17,216 bases of DNA, taken from assembly GCA_025869455.1 (NCBI GenBank), contig JAOZVT010000192.1, positions 1 through 17,216 on the forward strand. Reading direction: 5' to 3'. The notes beneath the pieces were generated by a model. It saw nothing but the letters and a program-made list of their open reading frames with translations, did not search any database and was not told the origin of the DNA. Positions 1 to 6,071 of the stretch are shown here, piece by piece. The position numbers and the translations under genes are program-made. The DNA is from Prosthecobacter sp. GTDB lineage: Bacteria; Verrucomicrobiota; Verrucomicrobiia; Verrucomicrobiales; Verrucomicrobiaceae. Positions within the stretch are counted from its first letter, which is position 1; the number at the start of each line of letters is the position of its first letter.

Positions 1-858
1 GGCTAGATGCACTAGCTCGCCCAGGATCTTGATGTAGCCAGATTCACGCCCGGTGAATTGCAGATACTGGCGTGTGCCATGCATCCAGAGACGGACCTGA
101 TCCCGCGTGACCCATCCGGTGGTGGGGATTTCCTCCCAGGTCCATTCCTGGGAAAGGCGTTTGGCATAACCGCGTGCCAAGGCGGGGCCTTGTAAAACTA
201 GGCGCTGATCGGCATCTGTGCTCACCTGCCAATGCGGGAGGACTTCCAGAGACTTCACGTCAAACACGGCACCGAAGCTGTTGTAAAGTTGGGTGGCTTT
301 TTGCGAGCCTGCTTCGGTCATGCCGTAGCTTTGGAAAACGCGCCAGCCTAGCTCCATGGCGGCATCTGCGAGGGACTGTGTCATGCCGCCGCCGCCCACG
401 ATGGCGGCACGCAAGGTGTCTGGGCAAACGACACGCGCCTGCACTAGATCATGCACCTGCGTGGGGACGAGGGAGACGAGGGTGATCCCCTGCTCTGCGC
501 AAAGTTTTGCAAACTCACGCGGGTTCCATTTGACGTGAGTTTGGGTGATACGGCTGCCGCTGAGGTGGGCGCGGGCGAGGATGGAGAAACCGCCGACGTG
601 GTGGAGTGGTAAGGCGATGAGCCAATGGTCTGCCGCTGTGATTTCAAAGTGTGCATTCACGGAGCGACCGGAGATCATGAACGCTTCTTTGGTTAGGCCG
701 ACCCACTTTGGCTCCCCTTCACTGCCGGATGTCTGAAAAAGACACAGTCCCTTCAGCCCCTGTGAAACCAGGAACTCATCCAGCCCTGCCGCAGCCTGGG
801 GTTGGGCAGGATTCACCGCGATGTGATTCGCGGGGCTTTGCCAATCCAAGGTCATCAT
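1..858 (-). CDS. menE: o-succinylbenzoate-CoA ligase MenE, 3' end cut off by the window edge
   Basis: Adenylate-forming enzyme that activates o-succinylbenzoate to its CoA thioester in menaquinone synthesis. I translated the minus strand from 858 to base 1: 286 codons with no stop, so the C-terminus lies outside. Visible motifs are the phosphate-binding loop TSGSEGEPK (residues 43-51), LPLHHVGG (83-90), the adenine/Mg motif QSYGMTEAGS (176-185), the ribose-binding Asp in TRD (D253) and the hinge GRESGYIKILGE (270-281). The P-loop comes unusually early, near residue 43 rather than about 150 as in long MenE proteins. This is therefore a short form lacking most of the N-terminal subdomain. Two in-frame ATGs (858 and 855) overlap the menC stop codon, an arrangement typical of translational coupling. 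Order and overlap with menC and menA support the assignment over a generic AMP-binding ligase. Confidence 0.9.
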   Translation of the reverse strand, partial: MMTLDWQSPANHIAVNPAQPQAAAGLDEFLVSQGLKGLCLFQTSGSEGEPKWVGLTKEAFMISGRSVNAHFEITAADHWLIALPLHHVGGFSILARAHLSGSRITQTHVKWNPREFAKLCAEQGITLVSLVPTQVHDLVQARVVCPDTLRAAIVGGGGMTQSLADAAMELGWRVFQSYGMTEAGSQKATQLYNSFGAVFDVKSLEVLPHWQVSTDADQRLVLQGPALARGYAKRLSQEWTWEEIPTTGWVTRDQVRLWMHGTRQYLQFTGRESGYIKILGELVHLA

Positions 859-1829
859 TCCAGCAGCCTCCAGGGCAAACGCTCCAAAACATCGCCAAAC
901 CCAAGCCCGCCGCCGCTGAGGTCAGGCGTCATCCAGCCGCCAGAAACCTGGACACGCTCGAAGAAGTCATCCGGCTCAAACAAGTGCTGCGTGCTCAGTC
1001 CGCAGAGACCCACACGATCGCCGATTTCACTCCGCGCCACGGATGCTTCATAAGCGGCAAACATCTGCCCCAGGGCATGATCCATGGCGGAAGTGAGTAC
1101 GAGAGGTTTTTCAGGATGCCTTTCGGCGACCACACGCCAATCCCGGCGGGCAGGTTTCACCACCACGGCATCATAGCCGGAGGAGCCGTCGCGCCAGCCT
1201 TTGTCCAGCGCCAGCTTCACGCCCCATTTGGACTGACAGGCTGCCCACTGAGCGGCATCGTAAGGAAACGGATCTTCGACAAAGTCGAGCTGCCGATAAA
1301 CACGCACAGGCATGAACTCGATGAATTTTTGAAAGGCCTCGGCATCCAGGCAGCCGTTAAAATCCACTCGGAAACGAAGATCGCGCCCGTCTGACATGCG
1401 TGCGCAGTTTTCCAGAAAGCGTGTGGTTTCGCCATAGTTCGCGTAGCCTTTGGCTTTGATGGCCAGCCAACCTTCTGAAAGGACGCGTTCAAACTGAGGC
1501 ATGGTTTCCTGCGCAAAAGACCAGGAGTAATGACTGCGCGGGATTTCCAAATCTGCAAACAAGCTCACGCCCGCCTCCCGCGCGGCACCATCCACAGCGG
1601 CGCAGTGCAAGGCCATCTCGGTCACGGGTGTGGTGATGCCTTGAGCCAATAACTTCAATTGCTCTTCAATCGGCGCGTCGCCAAACTCAGGCCAAGGATG
1701 CACACAACCAAAGCCTGAACCTACCCGTAGCAAAGCCCCCGGAAACACACGCCGATGGGACGCTGAATTCAGCGCGACGCCACTGCGCAGCAGGTATTCA
1801 TAAACATAGATGGGGGAGTCCTGGCTCAC
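855..1829 (-). CDS. menC: o-succinylbenzoate synthase MenC (enolase superfamily)
   Basis: Dehydrates SHCHC to o-succinylbenzoate in the cytoplasmic menaquinone pathway. The 324-residue length is normal for the family. The enolase-superfamily catalytic set is complete: the KAK pair K125/K127 in LAIKAKGY, metal ligands D156 (FRVDFN), E185 (DFVEDPF) and D209 (LALDKGW), and the opposing catalytic lysine K225 in VVVKPARRD. The start is a GTG at 1829-1827 that overlaps the menA stop (GTGA, 4 nt). The 3' end overlaps the menE start by 4 nt. The three genes therefore look like one translationally coupled operon, menA-menC-menE. The family also contains racemases and epimerases, but the men neighbours make MenC the clear choice. 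A 228-residue plus-strand frame lying opposite is a codon-bias shadow. Confidence 0.93.
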   Translation of the reverse strand: MSQDSPIYVYEYLLRSGVALNSASHRRVFPGALLRVGSGFGCVHPWPEFGDAPIEEQLKLLAQGITTPVTEMALHCAAVDGAAREAGVSLFADLEIPRSHYSWSFAQETMPQFERVLSEGWLAIKAKGYANYGETTRFLENCARMSDGRDLRFRVDFNGCLDAEAFQKFIEFMPVRVYRQLDFVEDPFPYDAAQWAACQSKWGVKLALDKGWRDGSSGYDAVVVKPARRDWRVVAERHPEKPLVLTSAMDHALGQMFAAYEASVARSEIGDRVGLCGLSTQHLFEPDDFFERVQVSGGWMTPDLSGGGLGFGDVLERLPWRLLE

Positions 1830-2716
1830 AAAAGGGTGATATGGGTCCTAGATACGCCCCAGCAGAACAATCCGGCGAACAAGAGTAACTGCATGCCACT
1901 GAGGGCCAGGAAGCGATTGTAACTGGGACCGGGAGCGACGGTCCAGATACGGAGGATCAAAAGCAGCCCCACGGGAGCCACCGCCAGCGGAAAGGTGAGC
2001 GCGAGGGGGAAGTCGTGCTGCCACCAATAGAGGCCCGAGAGATGCGCTAAGACGATCAGTAGCGTGATCTCTAAACGTGCAAAGGTGGTGCCAAAACGCA
2101 CCGCCAGGGTCCGTTTCCCGGTGCCGCGATCCTCGGCCTGATCACGCAAATTATTGATGGCAATGAGTACGGTGGATAAGCAACCGATCTGGAAGCCCGC
2201 CACGAGGCCGCCTTCCAGCCACTCTCCCGACTGTACAAAAGCGGAGCCGAGCACCGCGACGAACCCAAAGAATAAGATCACAAACAGCTCCCCCAAGCCG
2301 CGATAAGCCAGGGGCATGGGGCCACCGGTGTAGCCGTAGCAAAAGTAGAGCGAAGGGATGCCAATGAAGACAATGGCCCAGCCACGAGCCTGGATCAGCG
2401 GAATCGCCAGCACGGCGGCCACACCGAGCATCAGCCAGGCGGCACGCATGACAGCAGCGGAAGAAACCGCGCCTGCGGCGGTGATACGGCGTGGTCCCAC
2501 GCGGGCTTTTGTATCCGCGCCTTTGATGAAATCCAGGGCGTCATTGAACCAATTGGTGGCCACTTGCAGCGCTATGGTGCTGCCCAAGGTGCAAAAAAGC
2601 AGGGTCCAGCTCCAGCTTCCACTGACTTTCCATCCCAAAACAGACCCGACCACCACGGGCGCAATCGCGGCCCCAAGTGTCTTCGGGCGGGCAGCAGCGA
2701 TCCAGTCAAAAAGCAT
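1826..2716 (-). CDS. menA: 1,4-dihydroxy-2-naphthoate polyprenyltransferase MenA (UbiA family)
   Basis: Integral membrane prenyltransferase that attaches the polyprenyl chain to DHNA, giving demethylmenaquinone. The 296-residue protein is strongly hydrophobic, with around eight or nine predicted membrane segments. It carries both Asp-rich prenyl-diphosphate/Mg motifs of the UbiA family: NWFNDALDF (N55, D59, D62) and NNLRDQAED (188-196, D192 and D196). The second is followed by GKRTLAVRFG, a stretch typical of MenA rather than UbiA or heme O synthase. It is the first gene of the minus-strand menA-C-E operon. I see no Shine-Dalgarno sequence upstream of its ATG. The 175-bp gap to the divergent AAA ATPase gene should contain its promoter. 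The chain length of the product quinone cannot be read from the sequence. Confidence 0.93.
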   Translation of the reverse strand: MLFDWIAAARPKTLGAAIAPVVVGSVLGWKVSGSWSWTLLFCTLGSTIALQVATNWFNDALDFIKGADTKARVGPRRITAAGAVSSAAVMRAAWLMLGVAAVLAIPLIQARGWAIVFIGIPSLYFCYGYTGGPMPLAYRGLGELFVILFFGFVAVLGSAFVQSGEWLEGGLVAGFQIGCLSTVLIAINNLRDQAEDRGTGKRTLAVRFGTTFARLEITLLIVLAHLSGLYWWQHDFPLALTFPLAVAPVGLLLILRIWTVAPGPSYNRFLALSGMQLLLFAGLFCWGVSRTHITLL

Positions 2717-2762
2717 GATGAATAAGAAAGGTTAAATTGTTGCTACCATCAAGAGACGAGGT

Positions 2763-2838
2763 CAGCCGCTTTTCAACTTGGAACGTAGAACCATTGAAAC
2801 CTGAAAGAAATCTCTCGCATCCTCCGCCAGCCGCTTTT
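2763..2838 (+). repeat. Pair of 11-bp direct repeats in the menA/AAA intergenic region
   Basis: CAGCCGCTTTT occurs at 2763-2773 and again at 2828-2838, each followed by (C)AACT or AACT. The copies are 65 bp apart start to start, between the divergent menA and AAA ATPase genes. They could be binding sites for a shared regulator or just local duplication. No function can be assigned from sequence alone. Confidence 0.4.
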
Positions 2839-2844
2839 AACTGC

Positions 2845-2874
2845 CCGTGTGACAGCACCCGTGTGCTAGCACAC
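2845..2874. promoter_or_regulatory. Tandem 14-bp dyad repeat upstream of the AAA ATPase (candidate operator)
   Basis: CCGTGTGACAGCAC (2845-2858) is followed directly by CCGTGTGCTAGCAC (2859-2872), so two 14-bp units differ at only two bases. The second unit lies within a perfect 14-bp palindrome, GTGTGCTAGCACAC (2861-2874). The first unit is an imperfect version of the same dyad. The element ends 17 bp before the ATG at 2892, close to the likely promoter and ribosome-binding region (AAAAAGG at 2882-2888). This is the shape of a paired operator for a dimeric repressor. The direct evidence is the repeat itself; the regulatory role is inferred. Confidence 0.5.
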
Positions 2875-2891
2875 CTTTCCCAAAAAGGCTT

Positions 2892-4319
2892 ATGTCATCA
2901 CTCCAGGCCATCCGTGACGCTCTCGAGCAGTCGCCCGATAATATCTCCCTTCTTTTGCTCTTTGGCCGTGCCAGCATGGAGCTTCTGCATTTGGATGAAG
3001 CACGCGAAGCATTTGAGCACGTCCTTGCCATTGATCCCGACCACACCGATGCCCAGTTAGGGGTAGCGCGTGTCTTATTTACGGAAGGCGATGCCTCCGG
3101 CGCAGCTGTGCGGGCTGAGCGTGTCTTGATCCAGGAGCCAGACAATGCCTCTGCCCATCTTTTGCTCAGCCGCGTTTTCCTGAGTGAAAATGATCGAGCG
3201 AAGGCCATCGAACACTTTGACCGGGCTGCGCAAATTGACGGCACGATGAGTGACCCTGCCCTGGAACGTGAACTGGGCCGCACGGCGCGCGATGCGCGTC
3301 GCACTTCCCCTGCTCCAGCCGCGCCTGAACCGGCCTCCAGCAATGAACCGCTGGAGGATGGCGACTCGACGCAGGATTTCTACGAAGACCCGTTTGAAGA
3401 GCCTCCGTATGAATGGCGGCCAGAGACGTTTTTCACCCCAGGTGATCCGAACCGCTTTGAGACCACCTTTGCCGATGTCGGCGGGATGGATGAACTCAAG
3501 GAAGAGATCCGCCTGAAGATCATCTATCCGCTGCAATATCCAGATCTGTACAAAGCCTATGGGCGGCGCACAGGTGGTGGCATCCTCATTTATGGTCCTC
3601 CAGGCTGTGGCAAGACCATGGTGCTGCGTGCCGTGGCGGGCGAAGTGCCGTGCAATTACCTCTCCGTAGGTCTGCACGAAATTTTTGACCCTTACTTCGG
3701 CAGCACGGAGCGGAATCTGCATCAGATTTTCGAAACAGCGCGCGCGAATGCCCCTTGTGTCCTTGTCTTTGATGATCTGGATTCTCTGGCGCAAGACCGT
3801 CGCAATGTGCGTGAAAGCCAACTGCGCAATCTGGTGAACCAGTTTCTGCATGAATTGGATGGACTGCATGAAAACCAGCGCGTGCTGGTGATCGGTGCCA
3901 CCAATCAGCCTTGGTCGTTGGACCCAGCTTTCCGCCGTCCAGGTCGGTTTGATCAGGCTATTTTTGTGCAGCCGCCCGATGCCGCTGCCCGTGCCCAGAT
4001 CGTTACCTTGCTGGCTAAAGATAAGCCGATCTCCAATCTCAATGTCGATGCCTTGGTCGAAGCGACAGATGGTTTCTCAGGTGCCGACATGGGGTGGGTG
4101 TTTGATCGCGCTGCTGAACTGGCCCTCTCGGCCGCCATTCACACAGGGCAAGCTGTCCCCATCACCATGGAACTGCTGCTCGATGTGGCCAAGAGCCACA
4201 CCCCGAGCACTCAAAGCTGGTTCGAAGGTGTGCGTGACCATGCGCAGCAAGTCGCCCCCGATGGGTTTTTCAATGAAGTGAAGAAGTTTCTCAACGCGCC
4301 ATCCTCGAAGGAGCGCTGA
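2892..4319 (+). CDS. TPR-containing AAA+ ATPase of the Cdc48/Vps4-like type
   Basis: A cytoplasmic protein of 475 residues with no signal peptide. Residues 1-120 form about three TPR-like helical pairs (for example LLFGRASMELLHLDEAREAFEHVLAIDPD-type spacing). Residues 130-180 are an acidic, Pro-rich linker. From about 190 there is a classical AAA module: FADVGGMDELKEEI (193-206), Walker A GPPGCGKT (235-242), a pore-loop region PYFGSTERN (267-275), Walker B VLVFDD (290-295), sensor 1 N338 in GATNQP, arginine fingers in AFRRPGRFD (346-354) and TDGFSGAD (392-399). The position normally occupied by the Walker B catalytic Glu is Asp (D295). The protein probably remodels or unfolds a partner bound through the TPR repeats; the substrate is unknown. 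It is divergent from menA and a strong hairpin follows it. Confidence 0.88.
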   Translation: MSSLQAIRDALEQSPDNISLLLLFGRASMELLHLDEAREAFEHVLAIDPDHTDAQLGVARVLFTEGDASGAAVRAERVLIQEPDNASAHLLLSRVFLSENDRAKAIEHFDRAAQIDGTMSDPALERELGRTARDARRTSPAPAAPEPASSNEPLEDGDSTQDFYEDPFEEPPYEWRPETFFTPGDPNRFETTFADVGGMDELKEEIRLKIIYPLQYPDLYKAYGRRTGGGILIYGPPGCGKTMVLRAVAGEVPCNYLSVGLHEIFDPYFGSTERNLHQIFETARANAPCVLVFDDLDSLAQDRRNVRESQLRNLVNQFLHELDGLHENQRVLVIGATNQPWSLDPAFRRPGRFDQAIFVQPPDAAARAQIVTLLAKDKPISNLNVDALVEATDGFSGADMGWVFDRAAELALSAAIHTGQAVPITMELLLDVAKSHTPSTQSWFEGVRDHAQQVAPDGFFNEVKKFLNAPSSKER

Positions 4320-4343
4320 GTTTCCTTATTAGGTAGTTTTAGG

Positions 4344-4373
4344 TTGACCTGAACGATAAAGCTCGGCCATTTT
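4344..4373 (+). promoter_or_regulatory. Possible promoter for the small secreted-protein gene
   Basis: TTGACC at 4344-4349 is a good -35 match. With 18 bp spacing the best -10 is only CATTTT (4368-4373). A start near 4380 would begin transcripts inside the right arm of the hairpin and leave the ATG at 4396 in an unstructured leader of about 16 nt. The -10 match is poor, so this is tentative. Confidence 0.25.
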
Positions 4374-4389
4374 ATGGTCGAGCTTTATC
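4355..4389 (+). terminator. 16-bp hairpin after the AAA ATPase, abutting the next start codon
   Basis: GATAAAGCTCGGCCAT (4355-4370) pairs with ATGGTCGAGCTTTATC (4374-4389) through a 3-nt TTT loop, with one G-U wobble. A short T run, ATTTTC, follows. It lies 35 nt after the ATPase stop codon and fits an intrinsic terminator. It also ends only 6 nt before the ATG at 4396, where no Shine-Dalgarno sequence is visible. It could therefore affect translation of that gene if transcription reads through. Confidence 0.7.
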
Positions 4390-4395
4390 ATTTTC

Positions 4396-5118
4396 ATGAA
4401 TCTACTCCATCCAACTAAGCCAAAGTTTAATCCAATTTCAGCGCCCCTGAAGAGAGCCTTTTCAGTCCTCGCCTTTATTTCCCTAACATCCCTCGCAGGA
4501 GCACAAACGAAGCCGGAAAAGGATGCTTCCCAAAAACTGCAGGATAACGATCTCAAAGTACTGCTTTCCACATTACCTGTTTACAAGGTTACTGACGTGG
4601 ATCTTCAAGTAGCGGCGACAGAAGTCTGGAAGTTGGCGACAGGTAGTCCCCCGCAAGTAATCACCATCCAGGTTCCTGCTGAAATTGGCAAAGTTAGTCT
4701 CACGCTGGAATTGGCTAAGGTTCCAGTCTTTGAAGTTTTCAATTACATTGCCGAACTCTCAGGCTGCGAATGGAAGATACGGGGAACCGACCCGTCGTCG
4801 CTTGTCATGGAATTCATCGCTAAGCCAGTCTTCAGGGATACTCGTCCCTTGTTTTCCGGCCAGGTATTCATGATGACAGACGAGATTATCAACAGCTTCA
4901 GAACCCAGGCTGGAGAACTCTCCGCTGACATGAAACCTATGTTTAAGAGCTATAATATCAATTTTGATTTAGGTGCTCCCTCCAATACAGGCTATGCGCA
5001 TTACAATGCCGTGGATCAGACCCTTGTCGTCGTCCTGCCTCAATCAGACATGTTTGCTATTGAAGCACTCTTAAAACGCGCCCACCAAGGTAAGCTCCGC
5101 CCGCCGCTGCCACGATAA
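4396..5118 (+). CDS. Small secreted protein with an STN/secretin-like core
   Basis: A 240-residue protein with an N-terminal signal peptide: a long basic n-region, hydrophobic core AFSVLAFISLTSLAGA (21-36), and probable cleavage before Q37. Residues 95-130 (KVSLTLELAKVPVFEVFNYI and onward to GCEWKI) resemble the short STN domain of secretins and TonB receptors. Residues 196-232 (NTGYAHYNAVDQTLVVVLP, then an I-E-A-L-L helix) resemble the small fold that follows it in many Verrucomicrobia secretin-like proteins. No secretin channel domain follows, so this is a periplasmic mini-protein of unknown role. Base composition is lower in G+C than its neighbours (55 of 120 bases at 4501-4620 by hand count). 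Strong hairpins flank it on both sides. The upstream frame closes at a stop at 4357, fixing ATG 4396 as the start. The family link is from memory of patterns, not a search. Confidence 0.7.
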   Translation: MNLLHPTKPKFNPISAPLKRAFSVLAFISLTSLAGAQTKPEKDASQKLQDNDLKVLLSTLPVYKVTDVDLQVAATEVWKLATGSPPQVITIQVPAEIGKVSLTLELAKVPVFEVFNYIAELSGCEWKIRGTDPSSLVMEFIAKPVFRDTRPLFSGQVFMMTDEIINSFRTQAGELSADMKPMFKSYNINFDLGAPSNTGYAHYNAVDQTLVVVLPQSDMFAIEALLKRAHQGKLRPPLPR

Positions 5119-5132
5119 AGTATCGGTTTGGA

Positions 5133-5165
5133 GTCCTTAGCCGTTCCGGCGGATCGGCTAAGGAC
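5133..5165. terminator. Hairpin between convergent genes, probable bidirectional terminator
   Basis: GTCCTTAGCCG (5133-5143) and CGGCTAAGGAC (5155-5165) form a perfect 11-bp stem with an 11-nt loop. It lies in the 69-bp gap between two convergent genes. There is no marked T run on either side, so it may act as a barrier or a Rho-assisted stop rather than a classic intrinsic terminator. Confidence 0.6.
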
Positions 5166-5187
5166 GAGTCTAACTTGGTAAGTTGAG

Positions 5188-5979
5188 TTACTCCTTCAAC
5201 CAAGCTTCATAGGCTTCGTTGATGAGGCAGTCTTCTCCCAGGGCTTCGCTGAGGGGATCAATGGCGGCAGCACTGTACCCCAGATGCAGGTGGCGGCGCC
5301 AGCCTTCTGAGTATTCGAACTTACCGGAAAGGGCTCCGACGTTTTTGGAAGATTCGTCCATGCTAACCAGGTAGGAATCCATGCCCTGAGTGACATCCAG
5401 CCAATGTTTTTGACTGACATGTGCGGCCAAAGCGGCGCGCTTTTTCGCGTGAACGCGGGTGGTATTTACATAGGCTCCGGCGTGGATGCGCTTACGCAAG
5501 GGATCACACAATCCATGCGGCATGGCATGATAAACGGTGACATCATGCAGGAAGGAATCGCGCGGGGGATCGGTGACGAAGTTCTGAATGGGGTGGGCAA
5601 AAGCAGCGGTGCAGGCCAGACGCTGGGCGTTTTGATGATCCTCCATGTAGTCGGAGGGAGAATGGGTCAGCACGATGCTGGGTTTGGCTTCCCGGACGAC
5701 GGCGGCAACTTTGCGCAGCAGAGGCACGCTGTAAGTCAGCTCCAGGTCATCGCTGATGGGAGGATAAAAAGCTGCACCGAGGATGCGGGCCGCCTCTTGC
5801 CCCTCTGCCAGACGGGTGCGTGAGGTGGTGGGGCCGTCCATTTGAACGGAGCCGCCATTGCCCGTGCACATGTTCATGTAATGCAGGTCCCAGCCACGCT
5901 CTTGGAGCAGCAGCATGGTACCTGCGGCGACGAATTCGATGTCATCAGGATGGGCGTAGAGGGCAAGGACGGAAGGCAT
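5188..5979 (-). CDS. PIG-L/LmbE family zinc-dependent N-deacetylase
   Basis: A 263-residue cytoplasmic protein matching the LmbE-like superfamily, whose members remove the acetyl group from N-acetylglucosaminyl compounds. The metal site is present: AHPDDIE (residues 9-15, with H10 and D13 as zinc ligands and D12 as catalytic base). The second cluster is THSPSDYMEDHQNA (105-118), with H115 as the third ligand. The exact substrate cannot be told; candidates are bacillithiol or mycothiol precursors, glycolipids and secondary metabolites, and no partner gene is next door. It starts at ATG 5979 without a recognisable ribosome-binding site. It lies 92 bp downstream of the SNF2 gene on the same strand and converges on the small secreted-protein gene. 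A signal peptide is absent. Confidence 0.85.
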   Translation of the reverse strand: MPSVLALYAHPDDIEFVAAGTMLLLQERGWDLHYMNMCTGNGGSVQMDGPTTSRTRLAEGQEAARILGAAFYPPISDDLELTYSVPLLRKVAAVVREAKPSIVLTHSPSDYMEDHQNAQRLACTAAFAHPIQNFVTDPPRDSFLHDVTVYHAMPHGLCDPLRKRIHAGAYVNTTRVHAKKRAALAAHVSQKHWLDVTQGMDSYLVSMDESSKNVGALSGKFEYSEGWRRHLHLGYSAAAIDPLSEALGEDCLINEAYEAWLKE

Positions 5980-6049
5980 GGAAGATCATTACTCACTTCG
6001 CGACGCGTAGGTTTCAAATCTTCTTGTCACTCGTTCGCGTGTGAATGAG

Positions 6050-6068
6050 GCCTTTTGTGATGAAAGGC
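6050..6068. terminator. Small hairpin downstream of the SNF2 gene
   Basis: GCCTTT (6050-6055) and AAAGGC (6063-6068) form a 6-bp stem with a 7-nt loop, a few bases beyond the SNF2 stop codon. No T run follows on the minus strand, so it is at best a weak terminator or processing site between the SNF2 and deacetylase genes. Confidence 0.3.
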
Positions 6069-6071
6069 AGA

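Noticed and set aside
708..1394. 228-residue plus-strand open frame
   Set aside because: It lies fully antisense to menC and menE, lacks any recognisable motif, and menC has a complete catalytic set; it is a shadow of high-G+C codon use.
3075..3869. 264-residue minus-strand open frame
   Set aside because: Antisense to the AAA ATPase with intact Walker motifs; the protein is rich in Arg with no domain pattern.
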